DNA of 63,994 bases from Duganella phyllosphaerae (GTDB lineage: Bacteria; Pseudomonadota; Gammaproteobacteria; Burkholderiales; Burkholderiaceae_D): NCBI RefSeq assembly GCF_001758785.1, contig NZ_LROM01000068.1:1-63994 (forward strand). The letters are read 5' to 3'. The stretch's first letter is position 1. Every line of letters starts with the position of its first letter. The position numbers and the translations under genes are program-made. Below the pieces are notes generated by a model, which was not told the DNA's origin, searched no databases, and saw only the letters and a program-made list of their open reading frames with translations. This document shows, piece by piece, positions 35,997 to 44,198 of the stretch.

Positions 35997-38900
35997 GTGG
36001 ATCCGGCCGCGCCAGCGCCATTCCGCCAGCGCCGCCCGTTGGCGCCGGTGCTGGCATTGGCCCAGTCACCGCGCGTATTGTCCGCGCTGGTGCTGGCCGT
36101 GAGCCTGGGCGTGACTGCGGTGCTGTGGCGCGACGCCCGCCACGACGCCGACCAGGAACTGCAAGCCGATTTCGAGGTACGTGTGCGCGAGCTGGTCAAC
36201 CAGCTCGACCAGCGCATGCAAACCTATGTGCAGGTGCTGTACGGCGTGCAGGGGCTGTTCTACAGTTCCGACCATGTCAGCCGGCGCGAATTCCGCACCT
36301 ATCTCGCCGCCCAGGGGCTGGCGCGCCACTCGCCCGGCGTGCAGTCGATTGGCTACATGCAGCTGGTGGCCGGCGGCGCCCGCGCGCAGCACGAAGCGGC
36401 CACCCGCCGCGAGCCCGACACCAATCCCGACTACCGCATCTATCCGGCCGGCGAACGCCCCTGGCATGCGCCCACCGTCTACAGCGAACCGCCCAATCCC
36501 CTCAGTCTGCGCGCGCTCGGTTTCGACGCCGCCAGCGAGCCGCTGCGCCGCGCTGCGCTCGAACGCGCGCGCGACACCGGGCTGCCGGCCATGACCGGCG
36601 CCGTGCGCCTGCTCGACGACCCGGCCGAGGCGCCGCGTTCGGCGTTCCTGATGCTGCTGCCGCTGTACCGACCCGGCCAGCCGGTGGCCACCGTGGCCGA
36701 ACGGCGCGCGGCGCTGACCGGCTGGGTGTTCGCGCCGTTCCGGGTGGGGGAGCTGATGATGCGCCTGGGTACCCCGCGCACGGCCGGCTTGATGGTGGAA
36801 GTCCACGACGGCGAGCGCGCCACGTCCGACAACCTGGTCTACCGCAGTGCCGCTGGTGCCGGCGCTGTCACTACCGTACCGGCGCCCGCGCGGTCGAGTA
36901 TCCAGCAAGTGTCGCTGGGCGGCCACCGCTGGACCCTGCGCATCGCCATGCCGCATGCGGCGCACCTGCTGGTCACTGACCGCATGCGCCTGGTGGCGCT
37001 GGGCGGCGCCTTGCTCAGCGTGCTGGCCGCCTGCCTGACCTGGGCCCTGGCGCGCGGCCGCGTGCGTGCCCACCAGGCGCTGGCGCGCAGCACCGCGCTG
37101 GCGGCCGAACTGAAAGACGGGCAGGGCGCGCTGCTGGCCATGGCCGACAGCGCCCGGCGCAGCCAGGCCATGTTGCGTAGCATTCTCGATGCGACCGTCG
37201 ACGGCATCCTGGCCGACGACTTCAAGGGCACCATCCTGAATGCCAACCGGCGCTTTCGCGAGCTTTGGAACGTGCCCGAATATTTTGACTGGGACAGCGA
37301 CGGCGCGGTGTTGATGGCGCACCTGCGCACCCAGCTCTCGCGCCCCGAGGACGGCCAGTTCGAGCTTGATCCGTTGCAGCCGGCGGCGCTGGAACCGCAT
37401 GGCGGCTGGCAGATGCCGCAACAGGCGCTGCTGCGGCTGAAGGACGGCCGCGTGATCGAGCAGCACACGCGCAGTCTGCAACTGGGCAGCGAGCCGGCGC
37501 GCATCTGGTCGTTCCGTGATGTGACGGAAAGGGAGCATGGCAAGCGACGCGAGCACACCCGCCGCCGCGTGCTCGAACTGCTGGCCACCGGCGCCCCGCT
37601 CGAGCGTATCCTCGAGAGCGTGGTGGCCGGGGTGGAGGCCGACAACGAAGACTTGCTGTGCAGCGTGCTGCTGCTCGACGAGCACGGCGAGCGCCTGCTG
37701 GTGGCCGCCGCGCCGAGTTTGCCGCCGTTCTTCAACGCCGCCATCCACGGCATGGCGCTGCACGGCACCCAGGGACCGTGCGTGGAAGCGGTGGTCAGCG
37801 GACGCCGGGTGATCATCGAAGACTTGCACCGGGCCCCCGCCTGGATGGCGCACCGCGACATCGCGCTGCGCGCGGGCATCGGTTCCGGCTGGTCCGATCC
37901 GATCCTGGGGGCCGGCGGTGCGGTGATCGGCACCTTCTCGGTGTACCAGCGCGAAGTGCGCCAGCCCAGCATGGCCAATATCGCCCTGATCGAACAGGCC
38001 GCTCGGCTGGCCGGCATCGCCATCGAACAGGCCCAGGCCGCGCAGGCCGTGCGCGCCGGCGAGGCGCGTTTTCGCCGCCTGTACGATCATGCGCCTGTGG
38101 CGCTGTGGCAGCAGGACTGGTCGGCGCTGTATGCCGCGCTGGCCGAACTGACCGCCTCCGGCGTCGACGACATGGGCCGCTACCTCGACGCCAATCCGAG
38201 CCAGGTGGCGCGGCTGGCGGCGCTGGTGCGCATCGTCGACCTGAACGCGGCGGCGCGGCGCCAGGTCGGCGCCGGCCCGCACGGCCTGGCCGACATCACG
38301 CTGGCGCAAAATTTCGAGGCCGCTGCGATGCCGGCGTTTGCCCAGGCCCTGGCGGCGCTGGCGCGCGGCGAGCATTTCTTCGTGGGCGAGGGCAGCTTCC
38401 GGCGCCTGGACGGTGTGGTGCGCCACAACGAGCTGACCCTGATGGTCATGCCCGGCCACACCGACAGCCTGGACTTCGTCATCGTTTCCACCGTGGACAC
38501 CACCGAGAAGCGCCGCATGCACGACGAGCTGCGGCTGCTGGCCACCACCGACTTTCTCACCGGCCTGGCCAACCGGCGCGAATTCATGCATCGCCTGGCC
38601 GACGAGGAGGCGCGGCTGCGGCGCGACATCGGCGCCTGCACGGCGGTGCTGCAACTCGATGTCGACCACTTCAAGCGCATCAACGACGAACATGGCCATG
38701 CCGCCGGCGACGCCGTGCTGCGCCAACTGGGCGTATTGATGCTGGACGGGCAGCGCAAGATCGACATGGTGGGCCGCATGGGCGGCGAGGAATTCGCCAT
38801 GCTGCTGCCGGGGACCACCTTGCCGGCGGCGGCCGTGTTTGCGGAACGGCTGCGCCAGCGCGTGGCGCAGAGTCCGCTGCAACTGGGCGGTGACGTGCGT

Positions 38901-39092
38901 TTGCACGTCACGGTCAGCATCGGCATCTCGGTGATGGGCGGCAAACTGCCCGGCGGCGATGCGGCCCTGATCCGCGCCGACCAGGCCTTGTACCGCGCCA
39001 AGCGCGCCGGGCGCAATCGGGTGGAACTGCAGGACAAGGACAGTATTGGGTCGGATCGGCACGGTTTATCCAACCCTGCCGCTTCCGATTGA
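35997..39092 (+). CDS. CHASE-PAS-GAF-GGDEF diguanylate cyclase
   Basis: 1031 residues from GTG 35997, immediately after the queC stop. One transmembrane helix (about 28-44), a periplasmic CHASE domain (50-300; VLYGVQGLFYSSDHVSRREFRTYL, IYPAGERPWHAPTVYSEPP) and a second transmembrane helix (about 325-350) come first. Then follow a PAS-like domain (about 395-510), a GAF domain (525-690), another PAS-like stretch (700-850) and a GGDEF domain with GGEEF at 929-933. RKID sits exactly five residues before it as the I-site. It should sense a small molecule outside the inner membrane and make c-di-GMP inside. Confidence 0.93.
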   Translation: MDPAAPAPFRQRRPLAPVLALAQSPRVLSALVLAVSLGVTAVLWRDARHDADQELQADFEVRVRELVNQLDQRMQTYVQVLYGVQGLFYSSDHVSRREFRTYLAAQGLARHSPGVQSIGYMQLVAGGARAQHEAATRREPDTNPDYRIYPAGERPWHAPTVYSEPPNPLSLRALGFDAASEPLRRAALERARDTGLPAMTGAVRLLDDPAEAPRSAFLMLLPLYRPGQPVATVAERRAALTGWVFAPFRVGELMMRLGTPRTAGLMVEVHDGERATSDNLVYRSAAGAGAVTTVPAPARSSIQQVSLGGHRWTLRIAMPHAAHLLVTDRMRLVALGGALLSVLAACLTWALARGRVRAHQALARSTALAAELKDGQGALLAMADSARRSQAMLRSILDATVDGILADDFKGTILNANRRFRELWNVPEYFDWDSDGAVLMAHLRTQLSRPEDGQFELDPLQPAALEPHGGWQMPQQALLRLKDGRVIEQHTRSLQLGSEPARIWSFRDVTEREHGKRREHTRRRVLELLATGAPLERILESVVAGVEADNEDLLCSVLLLDEHGERLLVAAAPSLPPFFNAAIHGMALHGTQGPCVEAVVSGRRVIIEDLHRAPAWMAHRDIALRAGIGSGWSDPILGAGGAVIGTFSVYQREVRQPSMANIALIEQAARLAGIAIEQAQAAQAVRAGEARFRRLYDHAPVALWQQDWSALYAALAELTASGVDDMGRYLDANPSQVARLAALVRIVDLNAAARRQVGAGPHGLADITLAQNFEAAAMPAFAQALAALARGEHFFVGEGSFRRLDGVVRHNELTLMVMPGHTDSLDFVIVSTVDTTEKRRMHDELRLLATTDFLTGLANRREFMHRLADEEARLRRDIGACTAVLQLDVDHFKRINDEHGHAAGDAVLRQLGVLMLDGQRKIDMVGRMGGEEFAMLLPGTTLPAAAVFAERLRQRVAQSPLQLGGDVRLHVTVSIGISVMGGKLPGGDAALIRADQALYRAKRAGRNRVELQDKDSIGSDRHGLSNPAASD

Positions 39093-39098
39093 AAAAGT

Positions 39099-39488
39099 TT
39101 AAGCGGTTGGGGCGTAGGCAGCGCGGCGCTGACGGCGGGCGCGGGCGCTGAAGATCCAGTACAGGCCCACGGGGATCAGCAGCGGCAGCAGCAACGGCGA
39201 CATGGCGGCCACCACGATCACCGAGGCGAGTACCAGCGCGCTGACCAGCACGATGCCGATGCCCGCGCACAGCACGCCCACGAACACGGCTGCGCACACC
39301 AGGGCCACCACCGCGATCAACATGCCGCCGCCGGCCAGCACCACGCCGAACAGCGCACCGAGCGGGCCGTCGAAATCATCGTCGCCGAGATTGACATGCA
39401 GATTGTTGGACCACATGGCATCCCACAGCGAGATGGCAAGCACGAAGACGATGGCGGCTACTGACAGTTTTTTGGCGGTGCTGGTCAT
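39099..39488 (-). CDS. Small membrane protein of unknown function
   Basis: 129 residues from the ATG at 39488 (MTSTAKKLSV). A first hydrophobic helix is followed by an acidic loop (NLGDDDFDGPLG), then a very long hydrophobic stretch (about 45-110, three or more helices) with Val/Ala/Leu-only runs, and a basic C-terminus SARARRQRRAAYAPTA that should remain cytoplasmic. I recognise no family. The upstream reading frame is open but has no coding character. The start is preceded by a run of 11-bp repeats. Confidence 0.65.
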   Translation of the reverse strand: MTSTAKKLSVAAIVFVLAISLWDAMWSNNLHVNLGDDDFDGPLGALFGVVLAGGGMLIAVVALVCAAVFVGVLCAGIGIVLVSALVLASVIVVAAMSPLLLPLLIPVGLYWIFSARARRQRRAAYAPTA

Positions 39489-39500
39489 GGTGGTACCCCG

Positions 39501-39532
39501 TTGGTGTGTTATTGGTGTGTCATTTGGTATGA
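39501..39532. repeat. Three 11-bp tandem direct repeats before the membrane-protein gene
   Basis: TTGGTGTGTTA, TTGGTGTGTCA and TTTGGTATGA follow head to tail, one helical turn apart, starting 13 bp upstream of the ATG on the minus strand. Period 11 fits direct-repeat binding by an OmpR/PhoB-type regulator. Confidence 0.6.
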
Positions 39533-39674
39533 GATTCCGGTGCCGTTTGGCATGATTGAACTGTACCGGGCGGGGACGGTGGCAGCCACCGGATTGCGAC
39601 CAAACGCAGAAATGGCGGGTTGGAATGCGTGCCGACGGCGGCCAGCGGCGCCGGCAGGGGCGGGCGATTGTTCC

Positions 39675-39702
39675 TTGATTTAAAGTCATGCCGTCCTATA
39701 CT
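39675..39702 (+). promoter_or_regulatory. Sigma-70-type promoter of the proline-rich small gene
   Basis: -35 TTGATT (39675-39680), 16-bp spacer, -10 TATACT (39697-39702). AGGGAGGA follows at 39720-39727 and the ATG at 39735. Confidence 0.55.
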
Positions 39703-39734
39703 GACTCTCTACCCAGTTCAGGGAGGACCACAAC

Positions 39735-39980
39735 ATGGCTAGGCTAGTCTGGTGCGAGGGGCAATCGATCCCCGACGCTTGTCCACACACAACCCGGCGC
39801 CAACGCAGCGCCACGCGCTCTTCGGGCGGCGGCCCCAAGGGTCCACCGTCGGCGCCGCCGGCGATCCCGCCCATCATCATCACCCCGTTCAGCTACCACA
39901 CGCCCGAACCGGCGATCGATCCGCGCTACAAGCCGCCGAAGCCGCCGCTGGTCGAGCGCCGGCCGTGCGTGGTGTGCTGA
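39735..39980 (+). CDS. Small proline-rich protein of unknown function
   Basis: 81 residues with no signal peptide; four cysteines (7, 16, 78, 81) including a terminal CVVC, and a central run of prolines (GGPKGPPSAPPAIPPIIITP, PEPAIDPRYKPPKPPL). The protein resembles no family I know, and low complexity makes false ORFs possible. Three things argue for a real gene: a good promoter, AGGGAGGA 7 bp before the ATG, and termination just before the convergent porin gene (7-bp gap). Confidence 0.5.
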   Translation: MARLVWCEGQSIPDACPHTTRRQRSATRSSGGGPKGPPSAPPAIPPIIITPFSYHTPEPAIDPRYKPPKPPLVERRPCVVC

Positions 39981-39987
39981 TAGCTTC

Positions 39988-41085
39988 CTAGAAGTTGTGA
40001 CGCAAGCCCAGCGACGCGCCCTGGAGCGTGGCGCCCGGGCTGGCGCCGCCGTTGGCGCCGAGGCCATTGATGGCAAAGTCCACGCCGGCGTTGCGCTCGT
40101 TCTTGATGTGGGTGTAAAACGCGAACATGGTCGTACGTTTGCTCAGCAGGTAATCGTAGCCGGCCGTGTAGTGCGTCGCGCCCGTATCCACCCCCTTGCG
40201 CACCTTGCCCATCTGGGCGCCGTCCGCCGCGCTGCCTTTGCCATCGCCTGCGCGGGCCACACCGAGCTTGAACGCATGGCGGCCCACCTGGCGCGTGACC
40301 GACACGTAAGCGGCGCGGCGCTTGAGGGTGCCCGCTGCCAGCTCATACTTCAGTTGTTCGCCGATCACCGCCAGCCGCGTGTCGCCCATGCGGTAGGCCG
40401 CGCCCAGCTTGGCGCCGGTGTCGCTGGTGCCGGGGCCCTGGTACTCGTGGTGGCGCTCGATGGCCGCAGTGGCGTACCAGCTGCCGTTCTCGAACACCAC
40501 CGCACCCGAGTTCAGAGACGGCTTGGCGCCGCTGGCCGGGCGTTCCTCGGCAGCCGAGCGCGCCACCCGCAGTTGCATGCCGTGCCACTCGGGCGACCAG
40601 TAATGCACGCTGTTTTGCTGACGGCGGTCGAACGAGGAGGTGTCGCTGGTATTGCTGACGGTGGCGCCTGCGCCATTGCCCATGATGCTCATGTAGCCGG
40701 CCGTGGTCGGGTAGAACGGGTCGAGGCCGGCGGTGGCGGTGTTATAGGGCAGGTTCCAGTTGCCAATGAACAAGGTGCCGGCCGTGCCTTCCAGGCCTAC
40801 CCGGGTGTCGCGCGAGGCCAGGCCGCCGGCGCCGGTGTCGAGCGCCAGCGTGCCCTCGATCTGGAAGATCGCCTTGAGGCCGCCGCCCAGGTCTTCGGTG
40901 CCGCGAAAGCCGAGCACCGAGCGATAATTGCTCAGGCGCGTGACGGTGGCGTCGGTGCTGCCGCTGTCCGAGCTGCGCAGCGACTCGAGTCCAGTTTTCA
41001 GGCGCCCGTAAATGGTAACGTTGCTTTGCGCGCAAGCTGTGCCAGTGGCGGCGGTGAGGAAGAGGGCAAGGCCAAGTTTGTGCAT
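39988..41085 (-). CDS. Trimeric outer-membrane porin (porin_4 family)
   Basis: 365 residues. Signal peptide to about residue 19 (TACA/QSNVTIYG). The mature start NVTIYGRLKTGLE, the RLSNYRSVLGFRGTEDLGGGLKAIFQIE block and SRDTRVGLEG are characteristic of betaproteobacterial general porins, and the protein ends LRHNF with a terminal Phe. Sixteen alternating strands form the diffusion pore. Several eyelet-type residues are present but selectivity cannot be told. No strong ribosome binding site is visible. It is divergent from the 168-residue protein across 80 bp. Confidence 0.92.
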   Translation of the reverse strand: MHKLGLALFLTAATGTACAQSNVTIYGRLKTGLESLRSSDSGSTDATVTRLSNYRSVLGFRGTEDLGGGLKAIFQIEGTLALDTGAGGLASRDTRVGLEGTAGTLFIGNWNLPYNTATAGLDPFYPTTAGYMSIMGNGAGATVSNTSDTSSFDRRQQNSVHYWSPEWHGMQLRVARSAAEERPASGAKPSLNSGAVVFENGSWYATAAIERHHEYQGPGTSDTGAKLGAAYRMGDTRLAVIGEQLKYELAAGTLKRRAAYVSVTRQVGRHAFKLGVARAGDGKGSAADGAQMGKVRKGVDTGATHYTAGYDYLLSKRTTMFAFYTHIKNERNAGVDFAINGLGANGGASPGATLQGASLGLRHNF

Positions 41086-41165
41086 CAGTGGTGACTTTCT
41101 ATTGTTGTTCGCGTATAAGGCGCTTATTATTTCACCCCCGATGCCAAGACACCCGAGCCTAAAGT

Positions 41166-41672
41166 ATGAGTAACGACTTCCCCGATGTACCGGACACCCC
41201 CGAAGACGACGCCCCGATCCAGGAGCCGCGCCTGTGGCAGGGCAATGGCTGGACCGCGCGCGTGATCAAGAACGACGATGACGAGGGCTGGGCCGTGGCC
41301 ATGGTCAAGGATGGCGAGCCGGAACCGGCGCTGGTCGGTCCCTGGACCATGGGCCGCGACAAGAAAAACCCCAAGCCGCTCGACGTCAACGCCTTCAACA
41401 CCCTGGTCAAGACCGCCAACGAGGTGATCCGCCGCCACGAGCAGCAGCTGCACGCGCAACTGCACAAGAACGTCTTCGTCAACACCGACGACGGCGGCCA
41501 GGTCAAGGTCACGCTCGACATCATCCCCGACGAAGACGACCCGTACGCCATCCTCTCGGCGTTCGATCCGTACGGCGAAGAGCTGGCCAAGGTGCGCGTG
41601 GCGCCCACCTTCAAGCTCAGTGTGACCTCCGCTACCACATGGATCGACAACGGCTACCGCAAACCGCAATGA
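41166..41672 (+). CDS. Conserved-looking soluble protein of unknown function
   Basis: 168 residues, acidic N-terminus (DDFPDVPDTPEDDAP-like). A core with beta-sheet character includes GWTARVIKNDDDEGWAVAMVKDGEPEPALVGPWTMGRDKKNPKPLD, then a helical NAFNTLVKTANEVIRRHEQQLHAQLHK and strands QVKVTLDIIPDEDDPYAILSAFD. No signal peptide, membrane helix or catalytic motif. I do not recognise the family. It has clean coding character and stands alone between divergent porin and downstream kinase genes. Confidence 0.75.
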   Translation: MSNDFPDVPDTPEDDAPIQEPRLWQGNGWTARVIKNDDDEGWAVAMVKDGEPEPALVGPWTMGRDKKNPKPLDVNAFNTLVKTANEVIRRHEQQLHAQLHKNVFVNTDDGGQVKVTLDIIPDEDDPYAILSAFDPYGEELAKVRVAPTFKLSVTSATTWIDNGYRKPQ

Positions 41673-41735
41673 TTGCTGGCCCTGGACCGGGCCGGCTGAT
41701 AGTATTTCCTGTGCGTATTAATTACAGGAAATTGA

Positions 41736-43184
41736 ATGGAAGAGCGTCTCGCCCGTCTTGAAGCAGTCCAGGCCATCCTGCTGGAGATCGGCCGCAAATC
41801 GGGCAGTTGCACCGATATCAGCGAATTCCTGCAATCGGTGCACGCGGCGCTGGGGCGCATCATGTATGCCGCCAACTTTTTCGTCGCGCTCAGCGACCAC
41901 GAAGGGCCGGCCAACCAGGTGCGCTTCGTGTACTTCGTCGATGAAGTCGACGCGGCGCCGCCGAAGGACGAACTGTTCGAGCTGGCCGACGGCGAGTCGC
42001 CCACGGCAGCGGTGATCGCCAGTGGCCGGCCGATCGTGATGACGGCTGCCGAGCACGTCTCCAGGAGGCTGGACAATGCCGCTTTCGGCATCGGCACCAT
42101 CGCCGAGCACTGGATGGGTTGTCCTCTGCTGGACCAGGACCACCAGGTGCTGGGCGCGATGGTGATCCAGAGCTACGACCGCCAGCACACGTTCAATGGC
42201 GAGGACCAGGCGCTGTTTGCGCTGATCGCCGACTACGTCTCGGCTGCGCTGCGCGGCCTGCAAAGCGTCGATCGCCTCGAGCGCGCGGTGCAGGACCGCA
42301 CCGCGCTGCTGGCGCACGAAGTGGCCGAACGGCGCCGCGCCGAGGATGACATCCGCCATGCCAACGACGCCCTGGAAGAGCAGAACGCCGCGCTGGAAAA
42401 CGCACTCACGTCGCTCAAGGACGCCCAGGGCGAACTGGTACGGCAGGAAAAGCTGGCCTCGCTGGGGCGGCTGGTGGCCGGGGTGGCCCACGAAATCAAT
42501 ACCCCGCTGGGCATCTGCGTGACGGCAACGAGCCACCTGGTGGAAGAACTCAAGCTCACCCGCGCCGACCTGGCGGCCGGCATTCTCGACGAAGACGGTT
42601 TGAACCAGTTCTTCGACATCATCGACCAGTCGCTGCGCATCATGACCACCAACACCCAGCGCGCGGCGGCGCTGGTGCGCAGCTTCAAGCAGGTGGCGGT
42701 CGATCAGTCGTCGGACGATATCCGCAGTTTTAATTTACGCAAGTACCTCGACGAAGTGCTGCTGTCGCTGCAGCCCAAGCTCAAGGGCAAGCCGGTCACG
42801 ATCGACATCGATTGCGACAACGACATCAACATGGCCAGCTTTCCCGGTGCGGTGTCGCAGGTGCTCACCAACATGGTGGTCAACTCGATGGTGCACGGCT
42901 TCGAGGAAGGGCGACATGGCCACATCAAGATCACCGGCAAGGTCGATGGCGATTTCGTCAACTTCGATTACAGCGACGACGGCGTGGGCATGGACACGTC
43001 CACCCTGGGCCAGCTGTTCGATCCGTTCTACACCACCAAGCGCGGCACGGGCGGCAGCGGCCTGGGCGCCCACATCCTGTTCAACCTGGTCACCGGCGCG
43101 CTGGGCGGCACCGTCAAGGTGGCCAGCGCCCCGGGCATGGGCTTGCACTACAAGCTGCGCTTCCCCAAGGTCAAACGCAAATAG
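41736..43184 (+). CDS. GAF-domain sensor histidine kinase
   Basis: 482 residues, soluble. A GAF domain (about 15-185; LDQDHQVLGAMVIQSYD) and a coiled coil (190-240; HANDALEEQNAALENALTSLKDAQGEL) are followed by a DHp helix with H252 in GVAHEINTPLG and a HATPase domain (N-box VLTNMVVNSMVHG, G1 DDGVGMD, FDPFYTTKRGTGGSGLG). The HATPase is of the type seen in kinases that lack a linked regulator. No partner gene is adjacent. A Tyr/Lys-rich C-terminus (RFPKVKRK) ends the protein. Signal unknown. Confidence 0.9.
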   Translation: MEERLARLEAVQAILLEIGRKSGSCTDISEFLQSVHAALGRIMYAANFFVALSDHEGPANQVRFVYFVDEVDAAPPKDELFELADGESPTAAVIASGRPIVMTAAEHVSRRLDNAAFGIGTIAEHWMGCPLLDQDHQVLGAMVIQSYDRQHTFNGEDQALFALIADYVSAALRGLQSVDRLERAVQDRTALLAHEVAERRRAEDDIRHANDALEEQNAALENALTSLKDAQGELVRQEKLASLGRLVAGVAHEINTPLGICVTATSHLVEELKLTRADLAAGILDEDGLNQFFDIIDQSLRIMTTNTQRAAALVRSFKQVAVDQSSDDIRSFNLRKYLDEVLLSLQPKLKGKPVTIDIDCDNDINMASFPGAVSQVLTNMVVNSMVHGFEEGRHGHIKITGKVDGDFVNFDYSDDGVGMDTSTLGQLFDPFYTTKRGTGGSGLGAHILFNLVTGALGGTVKVASAPGMGLHYKLRFPKVKRK

Positions 43185-43192
43185 CAGGGGGG

Positions 43193-44002
43193 TTATTTGG
43201 CGGCAGCGGCGGCAGCTTCGATCAGCTTGGCCACTTCGGCGGGGTGCGAGGTCATCACCACGTGGGAGGCACCCTTGATCACCACCGTGTCTTTCGACTT
43301 GGCGCGCTTGGCCATGAAGTCTTGCGATGCGGGCGGGATGTTCTTGTCGGCGGTGCCGTAGATGAACCACGACGGGATGTTCTTCCAGGCCGGCGCCGGC
43401 GACGCTTCGTTGAGCGCGGCGTCGGTGATCGGGCGCTGGCCGGATGCCATCAGTTTGGCCTTGGCGGCCGGCACGTCGGCGGCAAACTGGGCCGGGAATT
43501 TGTCTTGCTGGATGTACAGGTCCTTGCCGCCATCGGCCAGCGCCACCGGTGGCGCCAGGGTCGGGCCCAGCGTGCTGCCCGGGAATTTACCCGACAGGCC
43601 TACCGCCGTCTCGCCCGCTTCCGGCGCGAACGCGGCCACGTACACCAGCGCCTTGACATTGGCCGCACCGGCGGCGGCAGCGCTGATCACCGAGCCGCCG
43701 TACGAGTGGCCGACCAGCACCACCGAACCTGGAATGCTCTTGAGCAGCGAGGCCACGTAGGCGCCGTCGCCCTTGACGCTGCGCAGTGGATTGGCGGCCG
43801 CCATCACGGTGTAGCCGTCCTGTTCGAGCTTGGCGATCACGCCATCCCAGCTCGACGAGTCGGCAAATGCGCCGTGCACCAGCACCACGGTGGGCTTGGC
43901 GCCGGCGGCGCTGGCGTAAGGAACGGCAAAGGTGGAAGCGGCAATCACTGCGGCCAGCGCGGCGTGTTTGCTCAAGCGGGTAAAGGACGAGGACGACGTC
44001 AT
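43193..44002 (-). CDS. Exported alpha/beta hydrolase
   Basis: 269 residues; start at 44002 with AGGAG 5 bp upstream. It has an N-terminal signal peptide (cleavage near YASAAGA, about residue 32) and an alpha/beta fold with the oxyanion strand VVLVHGAFADSSSW and nucleophile S100 in LVGHSYGGSV, acid near FIYGTADKNIP and H in KGASHVVMTSHP. This is the form of many secreted esterase/haloperoxidase-like enzymes. Substrate unknown. Convergent with the kinase gene with an 8-bp gap. Confidence 0.87.
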   Translation of the reverse strand: MTSSSSFTRLSKHAALAAVIAASTFAVPYASAAGAKPTVVLVHGAFADSSSWDGVIAKLEQDGYTVMAAANPLRSVKGDGAYVASLLKSIPGSVVLVGHSYGGSVISAAAAGAANVKALVYVAAFAPEAGETAVGLSGKFPGSTLGPTLAPPVALADGGKDLYIQQDKFPAQFAADVPAAKAKLMASGQRPITDAALNEASPAPAWKNIPSWFIYGTADKNIPPASQDFMAKRAKSKDTVVIKGASHVVMTSHPAEVAKLIEAAAAAAK

Positions 44003-44198
44003 GACAGCTCCTGGTATCGGGTGGCGCGGCCCATGCCGCGCCTGAAATTCGATACTAGCAGCGCCGATTGCCGATTTACACCGAAAAACCCCAGCTCCCT
44101 TCTTCAAGCAGGGCGGACGACTGGCCTTTCGGCAGGGATTTCGGCGCAAAAATGCTATCGTGCGGGTTGTCCACCTTTTCGAGCAATCTCGTTCCGTC

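Noticed and set aside
36066..39062. 998-codon open frame on the minus strand
   Set aside because: Antisense to the CHASE-GGDEF gene, with the same shadow composition (His/Gln/Arg-rich).
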